The notes under the pieces: model-generated | Told to the model about the DNA's origin: nothing | The model's database searches: none | Seen by the model: only the letters and a program-made list of their open reading frames with translations | NCBI GenBank assembly: GCA_002483605.1 | Contig: DLIG01000011.1 | Span: 1 to 43,768 of the forward strand | Length of the DNA stretch: 43,768 nucleotides | DNA from: Sulfurovum sp. UBA7648 | GTDB taxonomy: Bacteria; Campylobacterota; Campylobacteria; Campylobacterales; Sulfurovaceae | Reading direction: 5' to 3' | Position numbers and translations under genes: made by a program | Part shown: piece by piece, positions 16,145-23,134 of the stretch | Numbering within the stretch: the first letter of the stretch is position 1 | Layout: each line of letters begins with the position of its first letter

Positions 16145-16600
16145 TCAATGTAGTGTTAAACTTGCAATTACTCTACCGATAATTTTTACTTTATCACTAA
16201 ACACGGTTTCATGATCAAGAGTAAAAGACGGGCATGTTTCATTATCACGAATAAAAGTATATACCTTATCTATAGGATTAACCCCAATTCTTGAAACATA
16301 AAGGAAATCTTTATCATTATCATTATCACCTTTTACCTCAAAGAGATAAATACACCCGTCTTTTATAGTGCTGCCCTCGTAAATAAAGGGATTGATTAGC
16401 AGCCTTGATTTTTTATTGATAGTAGGCTCCATGCTATTATTATTATAAAAATCATGCCAAAACAGATAATTATCAGGGATAATCTCATACAGATCATTAA
16501 ATGATCTCAAAAAATCAAATTCTTTTAAAATATCGCTCTCAATGTGTCTATTATCTAAAGCGGTATCAATTACTCCATGCTCCATATTTTCTATGCTCAT
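16145..16600 (-). CDS. S24-type (LexA/CI C-domain) protein lacking HTH
   Basis: 151 aa from ATG 16600, which has AAAGGG 6-7 nt upstream; the frame is open 13 codons further without a ribosome site. NNNSMEPTINKKSRLLINPF has the Ser-Met of the S24 nucleophile motif, DGCIYLFEV the next strand, and VKIIGRVIASLTLH the usual end. At the place of the catalytic lysine (normally a V-K-R type strand) the sequence reads LYVSRIGVN, so Lys is replaced by Ser. No HTH is present in the 60 N-terminal residues. It opposes the island operon. It may be a non-cleavable partner, a decoy or an anti-repressor. Confidence 0.75.
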   Translation of the reverse strand: MSIENMEHGVIDTALDNRHIESDILKEFDFLRSFNDLYEIIPDNYLFWHDFYNNNSMEPTINKKSRLLINPFIYEGSTIKDGCIYLFEVKGDNDNDKDFLYVSRIGVNPIDKVYTFIRDNETCPSFTLDHETVFSDKVKIIGRVIASLTLH

Positions 16601-16664
16601 CTTTAACCCTTTTTTTGTAGAATAGTGCAAATAGATCACACTTTAAATTGTAGCAATGATTTTT

Positions 16665-16687
16665 TTATGGTAACTTTTATGGTAACT
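16665..16687 (+). repeat. Right arm-type repeat of the island
   Basis: A tandem TATGGTAAC pair identical over 23 nt to 11503-11525, lying about 50 nt inside the right attachment core. Same orientation as at the left end. This is what arm sites of a P4-type integrase would look like. Confidence 0.65.
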
Positions 16688-16735
16688 TTTTTTAGGTAGC
16701 CTTGTAAAGCCCTAATTTGCGATAAGTGCGATAGA

Positions 16736-16751
16736 CCACACCCCACCAAAT
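16736..16751 (+). repeat. Right attachment site core
   Basis: CCACACCCCACCAAAT matches the ssrA 3' end 11366-11382 except for one missing base. A further block at 16776-16813 resembles 11407-11446 (shared TTAAAACA and CAAAGCCCTAAAA), which lies inside the element at the left end. Confidence 0.65.
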
Positions 16752-16836
16752 ACTCTTTTATATAATCTAACAATAATATTAAAACACAACCAAAGCCCTA
16801 AAAGCGGGCATTAAAGCATTTTTTACTTTCAATTAA

Positions 16837-17172
16837 TCATTTGTTAGAAAAAGTCTCAATATCAACCAACTCAACCACAGAACAATCTTTTTTGAATAAC
16901 TTTTTAGCCGTAGCATCTTCTTCTGCTAAAACCAAAATATCTGCATAATCATTTTTATTTGCTTCAAACGTTTGAATATCTTTTTTTGTAACTAATTCGA
17001 TAGCTGTATTGCTCTTATCAAAACTAATATCAATATTTCTATGCCCTTTGGCAAATTCACTTTTTATGAGCTTGAGTATATTCTCATTTTTCAATAACTC
17101 TTCTATGGTTATTGAACTATAGAAGTCTCCCTCGCATAGCACTTTGTATGATATCAAAATCCCGCCATCCAT
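16837..17172 (-). CDS. Unknown small protein beside the island
   Basis: 111 aa from ATG 17172, which has an excellent ribosome site (AAGGAG, 6 nt spacer); the frame extends further upstream but without such a site. The chain has no membrane segment in this form. It starts MDGGILISYKVLCEGDFYSS and ends VVELVDIETFSNK, with an alternating alpha/beta look. No family recognised. It lies between the right attachment site and nifK, possibly as cargo of an older insertion. Confidence 0.6.
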   Translation of the reverse strand: MDGGILISYKVLCEGDFYSSITIEELLKNENILKLIKSEFAKGHRNIDISFDKSNTAIELVTKKDIQTFEANKNDYADILVLAEEDATAKKLFKKDCSVVELVDIETFSNK

Positions 17173-17445
17173 TTGTCTCTCCTTATTTGAAATAACATAA
17201 GCAAAATAGGGCAATAGTATAATAGGAGATAATGTTAGTTTTTTATATTCTATTTTTATCTTAACTATCACTTATATTGCCGTTTGATCAAGTGCCAATA
17301 TTTTAACAATGATATATTGAGAATAGCCTTGTTAATGAGTTAATTTGCAGTTTTCATATTAAGAATCTCATAAAGCATGAGAATTAAATAAAAAAAGTAA
17401 CTTATCCCCGCAAAGCAGCGGGAACGAGTTAAGGAGTTATATAAA
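17173..17445. other. Intergenic region with one palindromic repeat
   Basis: No gene is seen. A short hairpin at 17406-17422 (CCCGC...GCGGG, flanked by AACGAG) belongs to the same repeat family as 7282-7307 and may act as the terminator region behind nifK. Confidence 0.5.
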
Positions 17446-18993
17446 TTATCTTACGCAGTCAAAGAAATAATCTGTTTGCGCGATGTTTTTGGTCTCTTCA
17501 TCAAGTTGATCAAGAACTGCATTTGTGATCCATGTAAGAAGATTCAATGCACCTTTGTATCCGCTGATAGAGTATCTGTGAAGATGGTGTCTATCAAAGA
17601 TAGGGAATCCGATCCTGATAAGCGGGATACCGGTATCCCTATAAAGCTCTTTGCCATAAACATTTCCAATGAGGAAATCTACAGGCTCTGTAAATAGAAG
17701 GCTTCTTAGATGCCATAGGTCTTTGCCTGCCCAAATATTGCATTCATCAGCCCACAATGATTTGGATAGGACCTTTTTCATATCATCTTCCCAGCCTTTG
17801 CGCGGAGCATTGTGGCACAAGATATGAGTAGGTATACCTCCCATCTCGACTATGAATGACACAAGCCCAAGCAAGAAGTCAGGATCTCCATAAATTGCAA
17901 ATTTTTTACCGTGCATATACGGATAGCTGTCTTGCATAGCATCCACTAGCTGAGATCTCAGTTTTTTGAGCTCTTTAGGTACGGGTTTGCCTGTAAGTTC
18001 ACTAAGTTTCATAACAAACTCATCTGTACCGCCAAGGCCTATAGGATTGGCTGTCGCATACTCTTGTTTCCAGGCATTTTTTATAGTTTTTGCCGTTTGT
18101 GTCGTAGAGTATTTTTGTAAACTGATAGTTGCTTTGGCATTGATGGCTGTTTTGGTATCAGCCAGCGAAGTGCCGCCGCTATAGAGTTGGTATTCTCCGG
18201 CTCCGGTATTCCACTGCTCTTCATGGTCACCTAGCATGACTATCTTGTCACCAAACATGGATGATATCTCTTTGATCTCGGTAAGTGAGCCAAGATACGG
18301 TTCAAATCCCGGAATAATGTTGATGCGTTCTTCGTCCAATACTTTTTCTGCTCTATCCGGATTGAGCTGCTCAAGTATCCCTTTCATCATATTGTCATAG
18401 CCTGTTATGTGGCTGCCTACAAAAGAAGGAGTGTGCGCATATGTGATAGCGGTATCATCTAGTTCGCCCTGGGCTTCTTCTCTAGCGCCGATCACAAAAG
18501 CATTGAGGTCATCACCGATAACTTCTGCCATACAAGTAGTGCTTACTGCTATCATATCAGGTTTGTACATCGCGTTACAATTTCTCAAACCGTCTTTCAT
18601 ATTGGCAAGACCGCCAAAAACCGCAGCACTTTCACTCATGGAATCACTCACGCACGGTGTTGGCTCTTTAAAATGTCTAGTAAAATAGCTTCTAAAATAT
18701 GCTACACATCCATGACTTCCGTGTACATAAGGCATAGTGTTTTCAAAACCAAGAGCTACCATGACAGCTCCTAAAGGCTGACAAGCTTTAGCAGGATTGA
18801 TCGTGATCGCTTCACGAGAAAGGTTTTTTTCTCTATAATCCCAGCTTTTGGTCCACTCGGCGATCTCATCTACTTTTGACGGATCGATCGAGCCCATATT
18901 GCTTTCAAATTCTTTTTTATTGTTTAATACTTCTTGATATTCCGGTTTCAAGAAAAGTTTTTGTCCATTGACAATTTGTTCTACATTTTGCAT
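17446..18993 (-). CDS. nifK: Nitrogenase MoFe protein beta subunit
   Basis: NifK forms the alpha2-beta2 dinitrogenase with NifD and shares the P-cluster. 515 aa, normal size. The P-cluster cysteines are C71 (PAKACQPLGA), C96 (HGSHGCVAYF) and C154 (STTCMAEVIG). FRSYFTRHFKEP and the C-terminal IFDRHHLHRYSISGYKGA are typical of NifK. It starts 1 nt after the nifD stop (stop at 18995, ATG at 18993), so the two should be coupled. It ends the nifH operon. Confidence 0.98.
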   Translation of the reverse strand: MQNVEQIVNGQKLFLKPEYQEVLNNKKEFESNMGSIDPSKVDEIAEWTKSWDYREKNLSREAITINPAKACQPLGAVMVALGFENTMPYVHGSHGCVAYFRSYFTRHFKEPTPCVSDSMSESAAVFGGLANMKDGLRNCNAMYKPDMIAVSTTCMAEVIGDDLNAFVIGAREEAQGELDDTAITYAHTPSFVGSHITGYDNMMKGILEQLNPDRAEKVLDEERINIIPGFEPYLGSLTEIKEISSMFGDKIVMLGDHEEQWNTGAGEYQLYSGGTSLADTKTAINAKATISLQKYSTTQTAKTIKNAWKQEYATANPIGLGGTDEFVMKLSELTGKPVPKELKKLRSQLVDAMQDSYPYMHGKKFAIYGDPDFLLGLVSFIVEMGGIPTHILCHNAPRKGWEDDMKKVLSKSLWADECNIWAGKDLWHLRSLLFTEPVDFLIGNVYGKELYRDTGIPLIRIGFPIFDRHHLHRYSISGYKGALNLLTWITNAVLDQLDEETKNIAQTDYFFDCVR

Positions 18994-18994
18994 A

Positions 18995-20461
18995 TTAAGC
19001 TCCTTTCTCTTCTGTGTCCCATGGTGCTTTTGTGTGGCTCCATACAGGTGAATTCATCGCTAGATCCATATCTTTGGCAAAGATAGCAAACGCATCATAA
19101 CCATGATAAGGGCCGCTGTAATCCCATGAGTGCATCTGTCTGAAAGGAAGGCCCATTTTTTGGAAAACATACTTCTCTTTAACGCCGCTAGCTACAAGGT
19201 CCGGTTTTAGTTTTTTGACAAACGCTTCAAGCTCATACTCATTGACGTCATCATAAATGAGCGTACTTCTAGCTATATCTTCTTTGGTACGTTTGTAATC
19301 ATCGCCATGACCAAATTCATAACCTGTACCAATTACTTCCATGCCAAGATCTTCATATGCGCCGATGACGTGTCTAGGTCTGAGTCCTCCGACATAAAGC
19401 ATGACTGTTTTGCCTTCTAGTTTAGGTCTGTATTTTGCGATGACTTCGTCTGTCATAGCGGTATATTTGGCGATAACCTCTTCAGTTTTTGCCTGGATAG
19501 TTTCATCAAACATCGCAGCTATTTTGCGAAGGCTTTCTGTGGTTTTTGTAGGCCCAAAGAAATTGTACTCAATCCAAGGCACACCAAATTCTTGTTCCAT
19601 ATGTCTAGCTATATAGTTCATGGAACGATAGCAGTGGAGCAAGTTAAGTTTTGCTTTTGGAGCTATGGCCATCTCTTTGTATGTAGCATCTCCGCTCCAT
19701 TGAGCTATGACTCTTAGTCCCATCTCTTCAAGCAGGATTCTTGAGCTCCATGCATCGCCGCCGATATTATAATCTCCTACGATGGCGACATCATACGGAG
19801 TACTTTGGAAATCTTTTCTAGCACTGTCATCAGGCATGATCTCATCTCTGATCATATCATTTGCGATATGATGACCCAAAGATTGGCTTACACCTCTAAA
19901 CCCTTCGCAAGATACAGCAATGGTAGGTTTGGAACTCTCACTTTTGTATTTTTTAGCAACGGCTTGGATATCATCTCCTATCAAACCGATAGGGCATTCG
20001 GATTGGATAGTGATACCATTGTTTAGAGGGAAAAGTGTATCGATCTCCTCAAGAGCAACTTTAAGTTTTTTATCTCCGCCAAAAACGATATCTTTTTCCG
20101 TAAAATCGGTACTAAAGTTCATAGTGACAAACGTATCTATGCCTGTAGTTCCGATATAATAGTTTCTTCTGCCTGCACGGCTGTATTGTCCGCAGCCTAT
20201 AGGCCCGTGGGAGATATGTATCATATCTTTGACCGGCCCCCATACGACACCTTTGCTTCCTGCATATGCACAGCCTCTTTGGCTCATGACTCCAGGTACT
20301 GTTTGTTTATTGCTTCTTGACGTGTCGCAAGCTCCTTTGGATGTTTCTGGCGAATCAACACCAAGATGTTTGGCACGATTTTTGCTGACTTTTTCCGGGT
20401 ATGACTCCAGTACTTCAGCGATTGCTTCTTTTTGTAAATTCTCTAAGTTTAGCGGACCCAT
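18995..20461 (-). CDS. nifD: Nitrogenase MoFe protein alpha subunit
   Basis: NifD binds FeMo-co and shares the P-cluster. 488 aa. P-cluster cysteines C64 (SQRGCAYAGS), C90 (HGPIGCGQYS) and C156 (SECPIGLIGDD) are present, as are the FeMo-co ligands C277 (LNLLHCYRSM) and H444 (RQMHSWDYSG), and the SQSLGHHIAND loop with the active-site His. No delta-subunit gene (vnfG/anfG) lies nearby, and nifE, nifN, nifB, nifQ and nifV are, so this is the molybdenum enzyme. It is 25 nt downstream of the unknown 121-aa gene. Confidence 0.98.
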   Translation of the reverse strand: MGPLNLENLQKEAIAEVLESYPEKVSKNRAKHLGVDSPETSKGACDTSRSNKQTVPGVMSQRGCAYAGSKGVVWGPVKDMIHISHGPIGCGQYSRAGRRNYYIGTTGIDTFVTMNFSTDFTEKDIVFGGDKKLKVALEEIDTLFPLNNGITIQSECPIGLIGDDIQAVAKKYKSESSKPTIAVSCEGFRGVSQSLGHHIANDMIRDEIMPDDSARKDFQSTPYDVAIVGDYNIGGDAWSSRILLEEMGLRVIAQWSGDATYKEMAIAPKAKLNLLHCYRSMNYIARHMEQEFGVPWIEYNFFGPTKTTESLRKIAAMFDETIQAKTEEVIAKYTAMTDEVIAKYRPKLEGKTVMLYVGGLRPRHVIGAYEDLGMEVIGTGYEFGHGDDYKRTKEDIARSTLIYDDVNEYELEAFVKKLKPDLVASGVKEKYVFQKMGLPFRQMHSWDYSGPYHGYDAFAIFAKDMDLAMNSPVWSHTKAPWDTEEKGA

Positions 20462-20486
20462 CTGTTTTCTCCTTGTTTCTTAGAAA

Positions 20487-20852
20487 TTATGCTATCTTGA
20501 TTCTATAAAGATTCATATCATCAAGTTTTTTGCATAGTGCTTTTTCTTCTTCGCCGTCTACGGCTTTTGAAATCTCACTGATCTGATACTTGTTGGTATA
20601 GTAGATCATTTTATAGCCGTCTTTTTCAGGAACGTCTGATTTGTTGTAATAATCTGCAAGCGCAGCGAACAAGAATGACCCTGGACTTACTGTGAATTTT
20701 TCTACAATATCTCCTTTTGAGGTTTCGCCTGTTACTTCTATAGCTGATACACCACTAAGATCACCCGCACCTTCATTGACTTTTTCTATTACTTTATCAA
20801 AACTTACATCGTTCCCCATACTTGCAGGGAAGTGATAACCGCATACAAACAT
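20487..20852 (-). CDS. Unknown protein between nifH and nifD
   Basis: 121 aa, soluble. It begins MFVCGYHFPASMGNDVSFDK and ends ALCKKLDDMNLYRIKIA. A central part reads IVEKFTVSPGSFLFAALADYY. Two Cys (residue 4 and near the C-terminus) do not form a known cluster motif. It is not a PII protein, although this is the place where archaeal nif operons carry nifI1 and nifI2: it lacks the PII strand VKIEIVV and the RIRTGE end. AAAGGAG precedes the ATG. Being between structural genes suggests a role in enzyme assembly, protection or switching; that is inference only. Confidence 0.75.
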   Translation of the reverse strand: MFVCGYHFPASMGNDVSFDKVIEKVNEGAGDLSGVSAIEVTGETSKGDIVEKFTVSPGSFLFAALADYYNKSDVPEKDGYKMIYYTNKYQISEISKAVDGEEEKALCKKLDDMNLYRIKIA

Positions 20853-21124
20853 TTTTTCTCCTTTGGTTTTTTATTATTTTTCTTCTTGGCTCAAAGCAAA
20901 GCTTATCGCTAATTCATCTCGCTAAAGCTTCGCCTTTGGCTTAGGACTTCTATTTTTCTTCTTTGAGTGGCAGTCCCATCTCAAGTTCATCTCGCTGGAT
21001 TCCGTATCAAGTACGGAATGACGGTTTTTTCTAAAAATGCGACTAGTCGCATGAGCTCTCTGCTGAAGAGAACTCATGCGTTAGCGCAGCTTGACGGGCT
21101 TTGCCCATCAAGCGTCCTATAATA
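20853..21124 (-). other. nifH-nifD intergenic region with stacked hairpins
   Basis: No gene is seen. Read in the direction of nifH there are four stems in a row: CTTGATGGGC/GCCCGTCAAG (21090-21112, 12 nt past the stop), GCATGAG.TCTCT/AGAGA.CTCATGC (21049-21079), ATGCGACTAGTCGCAT (21037-21052, overlapping the former) and TTCCGTA/TACGGAA (21000-21018, a dispersed-repeat half). Such stems after nifH may protect its mRNA or reduce read-through, giving more NifH than NifDK. Confidence 0.65.
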
Positions 21125-22039
21125 TCATGCCTCTTCAGCTCTTTTGCCAATAGCATCTACTTCTACTTCTTCTTCCAGTCCGAATTCCATGAGCAAATTC
21201 TCAAGGTCATCCATCTCAAGCGGAGTAGGGATGACTTTGAGGTCATTGGCTATGATCTTTCTAGCTAATTCTCTATACTCCATCGCTTGTTCACTATTCG
21301 GAGCAAATTCAACAACGGTCATACGTCTAAGCTCGGCTCTTTGAACATGGTTGGATCTCGGAACGAAATGGATCATTTGGGTACCGATCTGAGTAGCAAG
21401 GTTTTTAGCCAGATCATATTCTCTGTCTGTCATACGAGCATTACAGATAAGGCCGGCTAGTCTGACGCCGCCTGTATTTGCGTATTTCAAGATACCTTTA
21501 GAGATATTGTTCGCTGCATACATCGCCATCATCTCTCCACTCATAACTATATAGATCTCTTGCGCTTTTCCTTCACGGATAGGCATTGCAAATCCACCGC
21601 AAACAACGTCGCCAAGAACGTCATAAGATACGAAATCCAGCTCGTCATCATATGCGCCTTCTTCTTCCAGGAAATTGATCGCCGTAATAACTCCGCGGCC
21701 TGCACATCCGACTCCAGGCTCTGGGCCGCCTGATTCTGTACACATGATGTATCCGTCAGTGATAGTATCATCTTCGGGATTGAACTCTCCGGCTCCGGGT
21801 TTACATACATCTTCGAGTTCTAGATCTTCTACGGTTCCAGCCTCTGAGGCTAGCTGCATGATCGTTGATTGTGCTTTTTCATGCAAGATAAGCCTTGTTG
21901 AATCCGCTTTTGGATCACATCCGACAATTAATATCTTTTGGCCATAATAATGGCACATTGCTGCTAGTGTGTTTTGGGATGTGGTTGATTTACCGATCCC
22001 GCCTTTGCCGTAAAATGCAATCTGTCGTAACGCTGACAT
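21125..22039 (-). CDS. nifH: Nitrogenase iron protein (dinitrogenase reductase)
   Basis: NifH is the ATP-driven electron donor to NifDK and is also needed for FeMo-co maturation. The P-loop GKGGIGKST starts at 11; cluster ligands are C112 (GVGCAGRGV) and C147 (GDVVCGGFAM); R115 is the residue that DraT ADP-ribosylates in other species. The chain is 304 aa. Part of the excess is a 13-residue insertion (about 85-97, around NPEDDTITDGY) between the usual CKPGAG and CTESGGPEPG, shifting all later positions by 13. The rest is an acidic C-terminal tail. AAGGAG precedes ATG 22039 and a sigma-54 promoter lies about 40 nt upstream. Confidence 0.98.
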   Translation of the reverse strand: MSALRQIAFYGKGGIGKSTTSQNTLAAMCHYYGQKILIVGCDPKADSTRLILHEKAQSTIMQLASEAGTVEDLELEDVCKPGAGEFNPEDDTITDGYIMCTESGGPEPGVGCAGRGVITAINFLEEEGAYDDELDFVSYDVLGDVVCGGFAMPIREGKAQEIYIVMSGEMMAMYAANNISKGILKYANTGGVRLAGLICNARMTDREYDLAKNLATQIGTQMIHFVPRSNHVQRAELRRMTVVEFAPNSEQAMEYRELARKIIANDLKVIPTPLEMDDLENLLMEFGLEEEVEVDAIGKRAEEA

Positions 22040-22078
22040 GGTGTCTCCTTGAAATAAATTAAGTTACGAAATACATAA

Positions 22079-22094
22079 TGCATATAGTGTTCCA
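22079..22094 (-). promoter_or_regulatory. Sigma-54 promoter of nifH
   Basis: On the minus strand TGGAACACTATATGCA, with GG and GC 10 nt apart as in -24/-12 promoters. It ends 39 nt before the nifH start codon. Confidence 0.85.
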
Positions 22095-22281
22095 TAGAAA
22101 GAATATCGGGGAAAAATGATGGAGAATTTGATCGTTTGTTAAAAGGAGTTATATTAAAAATTATATGTTTTGATCTTTTTACATATTAACACAAAATTAA
22201 CATTATATGGCTATATTAAAAATCAAAAATATTATACTTCTGTCGCGTATAATACAAAACAAACCAAAAAAAGAAATAAAT

Positions 22282-22878
22282 ATGCAATATATTGATATGC
22301 TGCGCAAAATTGAGAAAAAAAGAGTAAAGCCACGTTTGCCTTATTTTAGATATACAGTGATGGGTTTACTATTTATTTTGCCTTTAATTCTTACTGAAAA
22401 TATGGTGGCTTCGTGTGTGCCGTGCCAATGGCTAATTGGCATGATGTCATCTCTGGTACCTGGTATCAATGTCATGTCAAATGCCAGCAAGATCCCGCAG
22501 ATAGTATCGCTGGAACTTTCTGTTATGTGGATAATGATATCATTGTTGTTTATATATTCATATTATACTTTGTATATAAATAGAAAAATAGTGGCAGAAA
22601 ATATAGGATTTAAAAGAAAACATTATTTTGTATTTTTATACATTGGATTATTGGTATTATTTATTTTGCCAGAGTGCGGTATTTATGGTCATAGTAGTTC
22701 GTATTATGGTACGATCAGTATGTTTGACCAACATTCTAGACGAAATTTATTTTATAAAATCATACAAAACCAGTTTGGTCTAGGCGTATTTAGTGCTTTA
22801 TGGATAGTTTTCTTATCAGGAATATTTGCAATGTGGACATTTATGAATTGGTTTTTAATAAAAAAAATGAAAGGATAA
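22282..22878 (+). CDS. Unknown membrane protein with CxxC, divergent from nifH
   Basis: 198 aa if started at ATG 22282 (MQYIDMLRKIEKK), or 223 aa from ATG 22207; neither has a strong ribosome site. It has about four membrane segments: VMGLLFILPLILTENM, LSVMWIMISLLFIYSYYTLY, YFVFLYIGLLVLFILP and FSALWIVFLSGIFAMWTFMNW. A CVPC motif follows the first segment, and a large loop with SSSYYGTISMFDQHSRRN precedes the last. No family recognised. It is divergent from nifH and followed by a 46-aa ORF. It may be redox-linked or an unrelated gene caught in the cluster. Confidence 0.6.
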   Translation: MQYIDMLRKIEKKRVKPRLPYFRYTVMGLLFILPLILTENMVASCVPCQWLIGMMSSLVPGINVMSNASKIPQIVSLELSVMWIMISLLFIYSYYTLYINRKIVAENIGFKRKHYFVFLYIGLLVLFILPECGIYGHSSSYYGTISMFDQHSRRNLFYKIIQNQFGLGVFSALWIVFLSGIFAMWTFMNWFLIKKMKG

Positions 22879-22882
22879 AAAT

Positions 22883-23023
22883 ATGAGTTCACTTGATACT
22901 ATTAATGTATATGCTAACAACAAAGCTGATTCCAACATTACATGTTTGGATATAATTACTGATTCCCATTGTCCCAATGAGAATCCATACTTGACAATCG
23001 GCTATCAATATATAATCAAATAA
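22883..23023 (+). CDS. 46-aa ORF of unknown function
   Basis: ATG 22883 lies 8 nt behind AAGGA, which is contained in the end of the preceding membrane-protein gene, and TAA is at 23021-23023. The product starts MSSLDTINVYANNKADSN and has two Cys (ITCLDII, SHCPNEN). The good ribosome site and coupled position speak for translation; no relative is recognised. Confidence 0.45.
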   Translation: MSSLDTINVYANNKADSNITCLDIITDSHCPNENPYLTIGYQYIIK

Positions 23024-23063
23024 AACCTATGAATACTTTTGGATATTGAAGCTCGTATATACA

Positions 23064-23084
23064 CTCCCATCGAGACGATGGGAG
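23064..23084 (+). repeat. Dispersed hairpin repeat
   Basis: CTCCCATCG-aga-CGATGGGAG, preceded by TATACA as in the hairpin at 7336-7361. It lies in the gap between the 46-aa ORF and the convergent nifQ and may act as a terminator. Confidence 0.6.
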
Positions 23085-23134
23085 CGATAGCATTGAAATA
23101 GTTAGTCGGTAGTGAAAATTATTAGTGTTTTTCA

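Larger units (their letters stand above)
11380..16751. mobile_element. Integrative island in the 3' end of ssrA, about 5.4 kb
   Basis: The element runs from the ssrA 3' end to its imperfect copy at 16736-16751. It holds a P4-type integrase next to the left end, an AlpA-type HTH protein, small ORFs, a lambda-O-like replication protein with iterons inside its gene, a repeat-rich non-coding region, and an opposing S24-type protein near the right end. A 23-nt repeat made of two TATGGTAAC units occurs at both ends. No capsid, packaging or conjugation gene is seen. The closest concept is a phage satellite or minimal integrative replicon, but this class assignment is inference. Confidence 0.8.

Noticed and set aside
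20487..20852. NifI (PII) protein between nifH and nifD
   Set aside because: The PII signature strands VKIEIVV and RIRTGE are missing; only the position is similar.
17446..22039. Vanadium or iron-only nitrogenase
   Set aside because: No vnfG/anfG gene lies between D and K, and the full Mo cofactor set (nifE, nifN, nifB, nifQ, nifV) surrounds it.
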